This document shows, one piece after another, positions 7,804-16,897 of a stretch of 64,000 nucleotides of DNA. The stretch spans positions 1 to 64,000 of the forward strand of contig CAUEQD010000008.1 in NCBI GenBank assembly GCA_959019945.1, written 5' to 3'. The first letter of the stretch is position 1, and every line of letters starts with the position of its first letter. Source of the DNA: an uncultured Collinsella sp. GTDB taxonomy: Bacteria; Actinomycetota; Coriobacteriia; Coriobacteriales; Coriobacteriaceae. Made by a program: the position numbers and the translations under genes. The notes beneath the pieces were generated by a model. The model was not told the origin of the DNA. It saw only the letters and a program-made list of their open reading frames with translations, and did no database searches.

Positions 7804-9258
7804 CTACTTCTCCCCCATCTTGCGGGCGCGCTCGCGCACGTCCTCAATCGTGGAAGCATAGCGGAAAGCCTGCTCGGGCAGGTCATCGGCCTTGCCGTCG
7901 ACAATCTCGGCGAAGGAGCGGACGGTATCCTCGACGCGGACGTAGACACCGGGGTTGCCGGTGAACTTCTCGGCGACGTGGAAGGACTGCGAGAGGAACT
8001 GCTGGATCTTACGGGCACGGTTGACCGTAAGGCGCTGCTCCTCGGACAGCTCGTCCATACCCAGGATGGCGATGATGTCCTGAAGGTCGGAGTACTCCTG
8101 CAGGAGCTCCTGGACCTTGACGGCGACACGGTAGTGCTCCTCGCCGACGATCGAGGGATCGAGAGCGTCGGAGGAAGACGCGAGCGGGTCGATAGCCGGG
8201 AACAGGCCGAGCGACGAAATACTGCGCGAAAGAACCGTGGTGGCATCGAGGTGCGTAAACGTCGTGGCAGGCGCCGGGTCGGTCAGGTCGTCTGCGGGGA
8301 CGTAGACAGCCTGGACGGAGGTAATGGAGCCCGTCTTGGTCGAGGTAATGCGCTCCTGGAGGTCGCCCATCTCGGTTGCCAGCGTGGGCTGGTAACCAAC
8401 GGCGGACGGCATACGGCCCAGCAGTGCGGAAACCTCGGAACCTGCCTGGGAGAAGCGGAAGATGTTGTCGATGAACAGCAGAACGTCCTGGCCACGATCA
8501 CGGAAATACTCAGCGGTGGTAAGGCCGGCCAGACCGATGCGCAGACGCGCTCCGGGCGGCTCGTTCATCTGACCATAGACCAAGCAGGTCTTGTCGATAA
8601 CGCCAGACTCGCTCATCTCGAGGAACAGGTCGGTGCCCTCGCGGGTACGCTCGCCGACGCCGGTGAACACCGAGGTGCCACCGTGCTCCTGGGCGAGGTT
8701 GTTGATGAGCTCCTGAATCAGAACGGTCTTGCCGACGCCGGCGCCGCCAAACAGACCCGTTTTGCCGCCACGGATGTAGGGCTCGAGCAGGTCGACGGCC
8801 TTGATGCCGGTCTCGAAGATCTCGGTCTTGGTGGTGAGCTCGTCGAAACGGGGCGCTGCATGGTGGATGGGGTAGAACTCCTCCACCTCGGGCATGGGCT
8901 TGCCGTCGACGGGCTTGCCCATGACGTTCCAAATGCGGCCGAGCGTCTTGGGGCCAACGGGCATCTTCATGGGCTCACCGGTATCGGTGGCGATGAGGCC
9001 GCGCTGCAGGCCGTCGGTCGAGGACATGGCGACCGTGCGGACGACGCCGCCCGGAAGCTGGCTCTCGACCTCGAGGATCGTGCTCAGATGACCGATCGGG
9101 GTCTCGGCCTCGACCGTGAGCGCGTTGTAGATCGGGGGCACCGCGCCGTCAAACTTGACGTCGACGACAGGGCCGATGATTCGCACGATGCGACCATCAC
9201 CGGCAGTCGTCTTCTTGGTGGCTTCCTCGACCGCAAGCTTTACGGTGTTATTAGCCAT
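7804..9258 (-). CDS. atpD: ATP synthase F1 subunit beta
   Basis: The catalytic beta subunit of F1. The P-loop GGAGVGKT lies near residue 160, the catalytic-Glu segment GERTREG near 192, the Walker B strand VLLFIDNIFRF near 255, and the DELSEEQ-type lever follows in the C-terminal domain. An N-terminal segment of about 18 residues precedes the first beta strand. The 484 residues are slightly longer than the E. coli subunit for that reason. The start codon overlaps the atpG stop by one base (TAATG), which suggests translational coupling. Confidence 0.98.
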   Translation of the reverse strand: MANNTVKLAVEEATKKTTAGDGRIVRIIGPVVDVKFDGAVPPIYNALTVEAETPIGHLSTILEVESQLPGGVVRTVAMSSTDGLQRGLIATDTGEPMKMPVGPKTLGRIWNVMGKPVDGKPMPEVEEFYPIHHAAPRFDELTTKTEIFETGIKAVDLLEPYIRGGKTGLFGGAGVGKTVLIQELINNLAQEHGGTSVFTGVGERTREGTDLFLEMSESGVIDKTCLVYGQMNEPPGARLRIGLAGLTTAEYFRDRGQDVLLFIDNIFRFSQAGSEVSALLGRMPSAVGYQPTLATEMGDLQERITSTKTGSITSVQAVYVPADDLTDPAPATTFTHLDATTVLSRSISSLGLFPAIDPLASSSDALDPSIVGEEHYRVAVKVQELLQEYSDLQDIIAILGMDELSEEQRLTVNRARKIQQFLSQSFHVAEKFTGNPGVYVRVEDTVRSFAEIVDGKADDLPEQAFRYASTIEDVRERARKMGEK

Positions 9259-10166
9259 TACTGTTCCTCCAATGCTGAGGCTCCGCCGACGATCTCGTTA
9301 ATCTCGGTCGTGATCGAAGCCTGGCGCACGCGACTATACGTGCGGGTAAGGGTCGAGATGATCGCGGTGGCGTTTTCCGTCGCGGAGTGCATGGCCTTGC
9401 GGCGTGCACCCTGCTCGGCAGCCGCCGAATCGATCAGGGCCTGGTAGATGACCGTCAGGATATAAGACGGCACAAGCTTGCCGAGAACATGCTCGGGAGA
9501 GGGCACGAACTCGAACGTGGACGAGATGCGCTTAGGGGCGTCGGTCTCGTTCTTACGCGGACCGTGGGCCATAGCGATCATCTCGGGGTCGAGCGGCAAC
9601 AGATGCTCGACGCGAAGCTCCTGATCCACGCGGTTCTTGGCGTGGTGGTAGACAAGCTCGACACGGTCAAGCTCACCGGCACGATACGCATCGCAGATAT
9701 GAGAGGAGATCATGCGGGCCTGATTGAAATCGGGCTCAGAGGAGTTGCCCTCAAAGTGCATGACGACGTTTGCGCGGTCACGGAAATACGTGGCCGGTTT
9801 GCGCCCACACGCGATGATCTCGCACTCGATGCCGTCGTTCGCCCAAGAAGCGGCGAGCTTTTCGGCCGTGCGCTCCACCGTCGTATTGAAACCGCCGGCA
9901 AGGCCGCGGTCCGAGGCAATAACGACAATCAGGCCATGCTTGACGCTCTCATGCTTCTGCAGCATGGGATCGGTGCCCGAACAGGAGGCGTCGCCGGCGA
10001 CCGTCAACATGACGTCGGTCAGCGCCTCCTTATAGGGCTCGGCCTGCTTGGAGCGATCGAGGGCACGACGGATCTTGGCCGTAGAGACCATCTCCATCGT
10101 GCGCGTGATCTGCTTGGTCGTGGTAACCGAGGAGATTCGCTTCTTAATGTCGCGAAGGTTGGCCAT
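9258..10166 (-). CDS. atpG: ATP synthase F1 subunit gamma
   Basis: Gamma is the rotating central shaft of F1. The N-terminal coiled coil (MANLRDIKKRISSVTTTKQITRTMEMVSTAKIRRA) and the C-terminal coiled coil (MHSATENATAIISTLTRTYSRVRQASITTEINEIVGGASAL) are the family's hallmark segments. The 302 residues match other actinobacterial gamma subunits. It lies 5 bases after atpA and overlaps atpD by one base. Confidence 0.97.
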   Translation of the reverse strand: MANLRDIKKRISSVTTTKQITRTMEMVSTAKIRRALDRSKQAEPYKEALTDVMLTVAGDASCSGTDPMLQKHESVKHGLIVVIASDRGLAGGFNTTVERTAEKLAASWANDGIECEIIACGRKPATYFRDRANVVMHFEGNSSEPDFNQARMISSHICDAYRAGELDRVELVYHHAKNRVDQELRVEHLLPLDPEMIAMAHGPRKNETDAPKRISSTFEFVPSPEHVLGKLVPSYILTVIYQALIDSAAAEQGARRKAMHSATENATAIISTLTRTYSRVRQASITTEINEIVGGASALEEQ

Positions 10167-10171
10167 GGGGC

Positions 10172-11770
10172 TTAGTTCTCCTCTGATCCAGAAACATCCG
10201 AATGGTGCTTGGCCATGAACTGCTGCTTGAAGTCGCCGATGACGCGCAAGAGCTCAGCCTTGGTGTCATCATCGATCTTCTTGGCGCGAACCTTGTCGAG
10301 CAGCGAGCCAAAGCCATTGTCCATGTACTCGATGAGCTCGGCACGGAAAGGCAGCACGTCGGCGATCTCCAGGTCATCCAGGAAGCCCTCGTTGCCAGCG
10401 AACAGCGTAACGATCTGCTCGCCAACCTCAAACGGCTTGTAACGCGGCTGCTTCAGGAGCTCGGTCATGCGAGCACCATGGGTCAGCTGCTTCTGAGTAG
10501 CCTCGTCGAGGTCGGAGCCGAACTGCGTAAAGCCAGCGAGCTCCTGATAGGAAGCGAGGTCCAGACGGAGGTTGCCGGCGACCTGCTTCATGGCCTTGGT
10601 CTGCGCATCGCCACCGACGCGGGACACGGAGATACCCACGTCGACTGCCGGGCGCTGACCCTGGAAGAAGAGCTCGGACTGCAGGTAGATCTGACCATCG
10701 GTAATGGAAATGACGTTGGTCGGAATGTAGGCCGAGACGTCGCCGTCCTGGGTCTCGATGATCGGCAGTGCCGTCATGGAGCCGTAACCGTTCTTCTTGG
10801 ACATCTTGACGGCACGCTCGAGCAGACGAGAGTGCAGGTAGAAGATGTCGCCAGGATAGGCCTCGCGTCCGGGCGGACGATGCAGCGTCAGCGACATCTG
10901 ACGGTAGGCCACAGCCTGCTTGGACAGGTCGTCGTAGATGACGAGCACGTGGCCGCCGGGGTTGGTCTCGCTGGCGGGCTTGCCGTCCTCGCCGTTGTAC
11001 ATGAAGAACTCGCCAATAGCGGCACCGGCCATAGGCGCGATGTACTGCATAGGGGCGGAATCGGCAGCGGTGGCCGAAACGATGATGGTGTAGTCGAGCG
11101 CACCGTGCTGAGCGAGGGTCTCGCGGATGTTGGCAACCGTGGAGGCCTTCTGGCCGATGGCGACATAGATGCAGACCATGCCCTTGCCGCGCTGATTGAG
11201 GATAGCGTCGATGGCGATGGCGGTCTTACCGGTCTTACGGTCGCCGATGATGAGCTCACGCTGACCACGGCCGATAGGCACCATGGAGTCGATGGCCAAC
11301 AGGCCGGTCTGAACCGGCTCGCACACCGGGGTACGGTCGATGACACCGGGGGCCTTGAACTCGATGGGGCGACGATGCGTGGCGACGATGTCACCCAGGC
11401 CGTCGATAGGCTGGCCGAGCGGATTGACGACGCGGCCGAGCATGGCGCGGCTCACGGGGATATCCATAATGCGGCCAGTGGTGCGGCACTCGTCGCCTTC
11501 CTTGATGGAGTCGACGGCACCGAACAGAACGGCGCCGACCTCGTCACGGTCAAGGTTCTGAGCAAGGCCAAAGACGGTCTCACCGGTATCGGAGCTCTTG
11601 AACTCCAGAAGCTCGCCTGCCATGGCGCTCTTGAGGCCGGAGACGCGCGCGATGCCGTCGCCTACCTCGTCGACCGTTGAAACCTCATGCGTATCGACCG
11701 TCGCGGAGAGGCTCGTGAGCTGCTCCTGCAGTTTCTTGGCGATATCCTGGGCATTGAGGGTTTCGGACAT
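10172..11770 (-). CDS. atpA: ATP synthase F1 subunit alpha
   Basis: The non-catalytic nucleotide-binding subunit of F1. The P-loop GDRKTGKT lies near residue 176, and the conserved VSRVGGDAQ with the following arginine-finger region near 375. The N-terminal crown domain and C-terminal helical domain are both present. The 532 residues include a short charged C-terminal extension. Its start overlaps the atpH stop by one base (TAATG). Confidence 0.98.
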   Translation of the reverse strand: MSETLNAQDIAKKLQEQLTSLSATVDTHEVSTVDEVGDGIARVSGLKSAMAGELLEFKSSDTGETVFGLAQNLDRDEVGAVLFGAVDSIKEGDECRTTGRIMDIPVSRAMLGRVVNPLGQPIDGLGDIVATHRRPIEFKAPGVIDRTPVCEPVQTGLLAIDSMVPIGRGQRELIIGDRKTGKTAIAIDAILNQRGKGMVCIYVAIGQKASTVANIRETLAQHGALDYTIIVSATAADSAPMQYIAPMAGAAIGEFFMYNGEDGKPASETNPGGHVLVIYDDLSKQAVAYRQMSLTLHRPPGREAYPGDIFYLHSRLLERAVKMSKKNGYGSMTALPIIETQDGDVSAYIPTNVISITDGQIYLQSELFFQGQRPAVDVGISVSRVGGDAQTKAMKQVAGNLRLDLASYQELAGFTQFGSDLDEATQKQLTHGARMTELLKQPRYKPFEVGEQIVTLFAGNEGFLDDLEIADVLPFRAELIEYMDNGFGSLLDKVRAKKIDDDTKAELLRVIGDFKQQFMAKHHSDVSGSEEN

Positions 11771-12246
11771 TAGGCTTCACCTCCGTACGAATTAGCAGAG
11801 TTTGCGAGGGTCTCCTGCGCGATGCGCAGCTGCGTCTTGACGGAGATGTCACGACGCTCGCCGCGGGCCTCGAGCACCAGGCCGCCCACGATAGACGGGT
11901 CGACCTGCTCGATAAGGAATACCTTGCGGCCGAAGTCCTGCTCGCATTTCTTAGTGATGGTTTGACGCAGCTCGTCGTCGAGCGGGATCGCCGTGGTGAC
12001 GGTCACGCCCACTACATCCTCGTCTTCCTCGGCAACATACTTAAAGGCAGCTGCCACCTTGGGAAGAAGGTCGAGCTGGTCGCGCTTGGACATGGTGTCG
12101 AGCACGGCGATGATCTCGGGGCTGGCGCTAGCCAGGCGCTCGATCATCTCGAGGTCCTCGAACACATGGTTCTCGGCCTTGGCGGCTTCCAAAAGGGAGC
12201 GCGCGTAAGTCTCGAGCACCTTGTCCTGATAGCGGCTAGTCGGCAT
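11770..12246 (-). CDS. atpH: ATP synthase F1 subunit delta
   Basis: Delta links the F1 head to the peripheral stalk. The N-terminal helical domain starts ...ETYARSLLEAAKAENHVFEDLEMIERL, and the C-terminal strand segment PSIVGGLVLEARGERRDISVKTQL is the family's best conserved motif. The 158 residues are a little shorter than the E. coli protein. The gene overlaps atpF by 11 bases and atpA by one base, consistent with tight coupling. Confidence 0.95.
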   Translation of the reverse strand: MPTSRYQDKVLETYARSLLEAAKAENHVFEDLEMIERLASASPEIIAVLDTMSKRDQLDLLPKVAAAFKYVAEEDEDVVGVTVTTAIPLDDELRQTITKKCEQDFGRKVFLIEQVDPSIVGGLVLEARGERRDISVKTQLRIAQETLANSANSYGGEA

Positions 12247-12838
12247 TCAAGCTACCTGCTTCCTGGATGTAGCGCTCGATGAGCTTCTTCTGCTCGCCCT
12301 CGTCCTCGAGTGCCTCGCCCACGATCTTGGTGGCGACAGCAACGGACAGGTCGGCGATGGAGCTCGCGGCACCGGCGTAGATGGACTTGCGCTCGTCCTC
12401 GACGGTCGTGTGGGCCTTGGCGATGATCTCCTCGGCCTCCTTGTGAGCAGCCTCGATGATACGGGCGCGCTCGGACTCGGCGTCCTTACGGGCCTCGAGA
12501 ACGATGTCGGCAGCCTGACGACGGGCGTCGGTGACGATCGAGTCGGACTCAGCGCGCTTGGCGATAGCCTCCTGCTTGGTCTTCTCGGCCTCGTCGAGGC
12601 TCTCCTCGATCTTCTTGCCGCGCTCCTCCATGGTTTTCATGATGCCCGGCAGGGCGACCTTGGCCAGCACGATCCAGATGATCAGGAAGGCGATAAGCGC
12701 CGGGATGAACTCCGCCATCTTAGGGATGAGGATGTCCGCACCGGCAGCGCCGTCCTCGGCGAACGCGGAAACCGGCATGAGCAGCGCGGCCGCGGACGCG
12801 GAGAGTGCGATCGCGCTCTTCTGGGATGAAAGATTCAT
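12236..12838 (-). CDS. atpF: ATP synthase Fo subunit b
   Basis: Subunit b is the membrane-anchored peripheral stalk. One hydrophobic helix (FIPALIAFLIIWIVLAKVAL, near residues 44-63) is followed by a long charged coiled coil (EERGKKIEESLDEAEKTKQEA onward) that reaches delta. Unusually, about 28 residues precede the membrane helix and look like a cleavable signal peptide, ending in AFA before EDGAAG. Canonical b subunits start directly with the membrane helix. Whether the leader is cut is not known from sequence. The 200 residues include this leader. Confidence 0.95.
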   Translation of the reverse strand: MNLSSQKSAIALSASAAALLMPVSAFAEDGAAGADILIPKMAEFIPALIAFLIIWIVLAKVALPGIMKTMEERGKKIEESLDEAEKTKQEAIAKRAESDSIVTDARRQAADIVLEARKDAESERARIIEAAHKEAEEIIAKAHTTVEDERKSIYAGAASSIADLSVAVATKIVGEALEDEGEQKKLIERYIQEAGSLNAD

Positions 12839-12853
12839 ACTTGACGCTCCGTG

Positions 12854-13048
12854 CTATTTAACGATCAGCGCGACAACGAAGCCGATCAGAGCCAGAGCCT
12901 CGCCGAAGGCGGAGCCCATGATGAAGACGGTGAACACGCGGCCCTGGACCTCAGGCTGACGGGCCATAGCACCCGTAGCACCCAGAGCAGACAGGCCGAT
13001 AGCAAGACCAGCGCCGATAACACCGAGACCGTAACCGATAACTCCCAC
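12854..13048 (-). CDS. atpE: ATP synthase Fo subunit c
   Basis: The ring-forming proteolipid: two membrane helices joined by the polar loop ARQPE. The ion-binding Glu is in FGEALALIG in the second helix. The residue after the Glu is Ala, not Ser or Thr, which argues for proton rather than sodium coupling; this is an inference from known sodium-type c subunits. It is short at 64 residues because the N-terminal segment before the first helix is minimal. The start is GTG, with a strong AAAGGAGG site 4 bases upstream. Confidence 0.96.
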   Translation of the reverse strand: MGVIGYGLGVIGAGLAIGLSALGATGAMARQPEVQGRVFTVFIMGSAFGEALALIGFVVALIVK

Positions 13049-13172
13049 GATTCCTCCTTTGTCGTGCGTGTCTTATTTCACGCAGGATAACCTTTTTATA
13101 ACTGCCGGGCTCCATGGGTACGGGCACCGGCGGTTTAACGAATTGCCTTACCTTTAAGGCGCGAACGGAAGA
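13049..13172 (-). other. 124-base spacer between atpB and atpE
   Basis: This is the only sizeable gap within the atp operon. It contains a GC-rich imperfect hairpin (GCCGG..CCGGC on the minus strand) upstream of a T-rich stretch and the strong atpE ribosome site. It could adjust the high c-subunit stoichiometry, but nothing more specific is visible. Confidence 0.35.
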
Positions 13173-13976
13173 CTACTCCTCCTCCGCGACCTCCTCTGCC
13201 TCGGAGACATACACGGCGGTAAGGACCGTGAAGACGTAAGCCTGGATGGCGCCGACCACAAGCTCGATCGCATAGATCAGGATGAGGATGGCAAGCCAGG
13301 CCAGCGAAGGCAGGGCGCCGACGGCGTGGGCCGCGGAAACCTGCTGAAGCAGCGGCTGCATGAACATGCTCGCCATGATGGCGAACGAGCCCATGACCAC
13401 GTGTCCTGCGAACATGTTGCAGAACAGACGGACGGCGAGCGTGATGAGGCGCAGGAAGGTCGAGAAAAGCTCGACGACCCACACAAGCACGTTCATCGGG
13501 AAGCTCACGCCCTGCGGGGCAAGGCTCTTGATGTAGCCGATCACGCCGTGAGCCTTGCATCCGTAGTAGATGAAGTACACGAAGGCGAAGATGGCGAGCG
13601 CGGCGGTGGAGCCGATTGCGCCGGTGCCGGGCTTCATTCCCGGGATCAGGCCGATCATGTTATTGATCAGGATGAACAGGAAAAGCGAGCACAGGAACGG
13701 GAAGTGCTTCTTCCAGTTCTCACCCACGACGCCCTTGCCGATATCGTTCTCGACGTACTCGATGATGTACTCGAAACCGTTGACGAAGAAGCCCTTGGGA
13801 ACCAGGGTCTGCTTCTTCTTGAACACGGCCAGGACGATCAGGAGCACGATCGTGGAGACGATCAGCCAAAACGAGTACTGCGTGATGCCGCAGCTCAAAT
13901 CGCCCACGACAGGGGTGGAGCTGAACTCGCTGACCAGATGATTAATCTCATCAGGCAGCTTTTCAAAAATTTCCAC
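13173..13976 (-). CDS. atpB: ATP synthase Fo subunit a
   Basis: Subunit a forms the half-channels beside the c ring. Several membrane helices are visible. The essential arginine lies in LITLAVRLFCNMFAGH near residue 180, matching Arg210 of E. coli. Family segments FLFILINNMIGLIPG and IQAYVFTVLTAVYV are also present. The 267 residues are typical. It starts 3 bases after the stop of the small atpI-like gene and is followed by atpE after 124 bases. Confidence 0.97.
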   Translation of the reverse strand: MEIFEKLPDEINHLVSEFSSTPVVGDLSCGITQYSFWLIVSTIVLLIVLAVFKKKQTLVPKGFFVNGFEYIIEYVENDIGKGVVGENWKKHFPFLCSLFLFILINNMIGLIPGMKPGTGAIGSTAALAIFAFVYFIYYGCKAHGVIGYIKSLAPQGVSFPMNVLVWVVELFSTFLRLITLAVRLFCNMFAGHVVMGSFAIMASMFMQPLLQQVSAAHAVGALPSLAWLAILILIYAIELVVGAIQAYVFTVLTAVYVSEAEEVAEEE

Positions 13977-13979
13977 GAC

Positions 13980-14291
13980 TTACCTTTCGACCTCATGAGG
14001 ATCCCGCAGCGCCTTGGCGACGCGAACCGTGCAGGCGGCCATAAAAGCCACGAAACCGATCGCCTCGCCCAGGAGGAACATGCGAAATGCCTCTCCGAAC
14101 AACGCAAACACAACCAAGGTAAAGACGAGCAGGGCGACTGCCGAGACCGCCAGACTCACCATGCCCTTGAGCATGTCCGCATTCTGTTTATCGTCAAGAA
14201 CCGGCTTGAGCGTAAAAACAAAGGGAAGGAAGGCAATTGCGCCCGCGATGGCGCCTGCAACGATAGCGAGCAGATCGGCTATCTGAAACAC
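13980..14291 (-). CDS. atpI: ATP synthase subunit I-like membrane protein
   Basis: A small hydrophobic protein with about four predicted membrane helices in 103 residues, in the position where atpI encodes an assembly helper for the c ring. The GTG at 14291 (reading VFQIADLLAIV) is chosen because GAGG lies 6 bases before it. A longer frame from a TTG at 14366 would translate through the operon's -10 box. Sequence similarity in this family is weak, so the call rests mainly on hydrophobicity, size and position as first gene of the operon. Confidence 0.75.
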   Translation of the reverse strand: MFQIADLLAIVAGAIAGAIAFLPFVFTLKPVLDDKQNADMLKGMVSLAVSAVALLVFTLVVFALFGEAFRMFLLGEAIGFVAFMAACTVRVAKALRDPHEVER

Positions 14292-14352
14292 TGGCTTCCT
14301 CGCTTTCCTTTTTAACGCCTCACAGCACAGTCCCAGCCAAACATTGGTGACT

Positions 14353-14380
14353 ATTGTACGAGCCAATCGCTAAAGTACAA
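14353..14380 (-). promoter_or_regulatory. Predicted promoter of the atp operon
   Basis: A TACAAT -10 box and a TTGTAC -35-like box are separated by 16 bases on the minus strand, about 60 bases before the atpI start. The -10 is strong and the -35 weak. Confidence 0.55.
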
Positions 14381-14494
14381 CCGTAAAACAAACGGTTAAT
14401 ACGCACCTGTACGTTTTCTTAAGGCCTTCTTTATGCCGCAGGTACGGTAATACGTTTTTTCGAACCCCTCAGGGCAAAACGTCCGTTAACAGAA

Positions 14495-14527
14495 GCGCGC
14501 GTGGACGACTTTTGCTCGCCCGCGCGC
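14495..14527 (-). terminator. Possible weak terminator after upp
   Basis: A GCGCGCG/CGCGCGC stem with a 19-base loop precedes TTCTGTT on the minus strand, 45 bases past the upp stop. The T run is poor, so the call is tentative. Confidence 0.3.
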
Positions 14528-14571
14528 ACCATTTCTTCGTATTTGTGACCGTAGCCGACAAGGCCCAACGA

Positions 14572-15219
14572 CTAGAGCGTACCGTAGATGCGGTCGCCGG
14601 CGTCGCCCAGGCCGGGAACGATATAGGCGGCCTCGTTGAGATGGTCGTCGATGGCGCACGTATAAATATGCACATCGGGGTCCTTCTCGGTCAGCGACTT
14701 GAGACCCTCGGGCGCGGCGACGATGCACAGCATGCGGATATCCTTGACACCGCGCTCGCGCAGGTAGCTGATGGCCATCTCGGCCGAACCGCCCGTGGCG
14801 AGCATGGGGTCGACAACCAGGCAGATGCGCTGATCGATATCCTTGGGCATCTTGCAGTAATACTCATGCGGCTCGTGAGTAACCTCGTCGCGCTCCATTC
14901 CAATGTGGCCCACGCGAGCCGAGGGTACCAAGTCGAGGATACCGTCGACCATGCCGAGGCCCGCACGCAGGATAGGAACGATGGCGAGCTTCTTGCCGGC
15001 AAGCTGCTTAAACGTGGCAGTGGTGATGGGGGTCTCGACCTCGACGTCTTCCATGGGCAGGTCGCGCATGGCCTCGTAGCCGTCAAAGAACGCAAGCTCG
15101 CGCACGAGCTGGCGGAACTGGTTGGTGCCGGTGCTCTTGTCGCGCAGGATCGACAGCTTGTGCTGGACGAGCGGATGGTCGACAAGCGTCACGCGGGACG
15201 TATCGTAGGTGACGGTCAT
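14572..15219 (-). CDS. upp: Uracil phosphoribosyltransferase
   Basis: A cytosolic pyrimidine-salvage enzyme that makes UMP from uracil and PRPP. The PRPP-binding loop VVDPMLATGGSA lies near residue 125. The uracil-binding C-terminus is recognisable in IVPGLGDAGDRIYGT. The family N-terminal pattern VTLVDHPLVQHKLSILRDKSTGTNQFRQLV is clear. The ATG at 15219 gives 215 residues; upstream in-frame codons extend the frame but have no family similarity. AAAGGGG lies 11 bases before the start. Neighbours are not functionally linked in an obvious way. Confidence 0.97.
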   Translation of the reverse strand: MTVTYDTSRVTLVDHPLVQHKLSILRDKSTGTNQFRQLVRELAFFDGYEAMRDLPMEDVEVETPITTATFKQLAGKKLAIVPILRAGLGMVDGILDLVPSARVGHIGMERDEVTHEPHEYYCKMPKDIDQRICLVVDPMLATGGSAEMAISYLRERGVKDIRMLCIVAAPEGLKSLTEKDPDVHIYTCAIDDHLNEAAYIVPGLGDAGDRIYGTL

Positions 15220-15342
15220 GGGTTGATTGCCCCTTTCGTTGCGGCCGGAAGATGGCCTTGCTGACAAGACGCATGGCGACATTGTTGCCTCGCGCCGTGC
15301 ATAAGTTTAACGGTTTGTTGTATCGAGCAGCTCGTCGCAACC

Positions 15343-16884
15343 CTACTGAGCGGTGTTGAGCGAACGCTTGACGGCATCACGCCAACCAGCGAGGTTGCTC
15401 TCACGGCGCTCGGCGGACATGTGAGGATGGAAGACTTTGACGATCTGAGCGTTTTGCTCCAGCTCCTCCAAATCCTCCCAATAGCCGACAGCAAGGCCCG
15501 CCAAGTACGCGGCGCCAATCGCCGTGGTCTCCACCGTCTCGCACTGCAGCACGGGGATATCCAGCAGATCAGCCTGGAATTGCATGATGAACTCGTTGCG
15601 CGAGGCACCGCCATCGACGGACAGGCGCTCAATCGAAAGTCCCACGTCCTGCTCCATGGCGCGTAGCACGTCATAACTCTGGTAGGCCATGGACTCGCAA
15701 GCCGCACGCACAATGGTCGCACGACTCGAGGCGCCGGTCAGGCCGCACACGATACCGCGAGCATGCGGGTCCCACCAGGGAGCGCCCAGGCCTGCGAAAG
15801 CGGGGACGAAGTAGCAGCCCTCGTTGTCGTTAATCGAAGTGGCGAGTTGCGCGGACTCGCTCACGCTCGAGATGATGCCCATGTTGTTGCGCAGCCAGTT
15901 CATGGTTGAGCCGGCAGCAAAGATAGAACCCTCGAGCGCATAGCTGATCTTGCCGTCCGCGGCGATACCGATCGTGGAGACCAGACCGTTCTTGGATTCG
16001 ACGATCTCGTCGCCGGTGTTCATGAGCATAAAGCAACCCGTGCCATAGGTGTTTTTGGTCTGGCCGGGATGGAAGCAGCAGTGGCCGAACAGCGACGCCT
16101 GCTGGTCGCCCGCCACGCCCATGATGGGTGGCATGTTGGTCATGATGTCGCTCGCGACGCGGCCGTAGTCGCCCGAGCTCCAGCGAACCTCGGGCATCAT
16201 GGAACGTGGAACGTCAAAGAGCGCCAGCAGGTCGTCGTCCCAATCGAGCGTATGGATATTAAAGAGTGCCGTGCGGCTGGCATTGGTGTAGTCGGTGGCA
16301 AAGACCTGGCCGCCAGTGAGGTTGTAGATGAGCCAGGTGTCGATGGTGCCAAACATGAGGTCGCCCGCCGCCGCGCTCTCGCGTGCGCCGTCGACGTTGT
16401 CGAGAATCCACTGCACCTTGGAGGCCGAGAAATACGGGTCGAGCGTGAGTCCCGTGCGGGAGCGCACCAACTCCTCGCAACCCTGTTCAACCAACGCCTC
16501 GATTACCGACGCGGTACGGCGGCACTGCCATACGATGGCGTTATAGATCGGCTGACCGCTCACGCGGTCCCAGACCACCGTGGTCTCGCGCTGGTTGGAG
16601 ATGCCGATGGCGGCAATGCGGTCGGAGTGGATACCGCTCTTAAACTGGACTTCCATCATGACGGCGATCTGGCTGGCAAGCACCGCCATGGGGTCTTGCT
16701 CTACCCAACCGGGACGCGGGAAGCTGGTTTTGACGCTGCGACGTGCCTGCGCGACGATGCATCCGTACTCGTCGACGATGGTCGCAAGTACCGAGGTGGT
16801 GCCGCAGTCGAGTGCCATAATGTAGGAACCGCCAAAGTTAAACGAGGCATCTTCCATGCCCAGGCTACCCAGATTCAACGACAT
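15343..16884 (-). CDS. glpK: Glycerol kinase
   Basis: A FGGY-family kinase that converts glycerol to glycerol 3-phosphate. The ATP-site segment ALDCGTTSVLATIVDEYG lies near residues 24-41, and the glycerol contacts GISNQRETTVVWD and PYFSASKVQWILDNV follow. The FGGY signature region YALEGSIFAAGSTMNWL and the C-terminal LSVDGGASRNEFIMQFQADLL are also present. The 513 residues start with a roughly 17-residue leader before the first strand. No glpF or glpD is adjacent. The gene lies 13 bases after tsaC, so the pair may share a transcript. Confidence 0.95.
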   Translation of the reverse strand: MSLNLGSLGMEDASFNFGGSYIMALDCGTTSVLATIVDEYGCIVAQARRSVKTSFPRPGWVEQDPMAVLASQIAVMMEVQFKSGIHSDRIAAIGISNQRETTVVWDRVSGQPIYNAIVWQCRRTASVIEALVEQGCEELVRSRTGLTLDPYFSASKVQWILDNVDGARESAAAGDLMFGTIDTWLIYNLTGGQVFATDYTNASRTALFNIHTLDWDDDLLALFDVPRSMMPEVRWSSGDYGRVASDIMTNMPPIMGVAGDQQASLFGHCCFHPGQTKNTYGTGCFMLMNTGDEIVESKNGLVSTIGIAADGKISYALEGSIFAAGSTMNWLRNNMGIISSVSESAQLATSINDNEGCYFVPAFAGLGAPWWDPHARGIVCGLTGASSRATIVRAACESMAYQSYDVLRAMEQDVGLSIERLSVDGGASRNEFIMQFQADLLDIPVLQCETVETTAIGAAYLAGLAVGYWEDLEELEQNAQIVKVFHPHMSAERRESNLAGWRDAVKRSLNTAQ

Positions 16885-16897
16885 CGCTTACACCTTT

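Noticed and set aside
7411..9447. A 678-codon plus-strand frame opposite atpC and atpD, and a 492-codon frame opposite atpA
   Set aside because: Both are antisense shadows of highly conserved ATP synthase genes.
13980..14366. Longer version of the AtpI-like protein starting at TTG 14366
   Set aside because: That extension overlaps a good -10 box, and a better GTG start with a ribosome site lies at 14291.
14469..14728. Short frames overlapping the 3' end of upp
   Set aside because: They are out-of-frame shadows of upp and its downstream hairpin.
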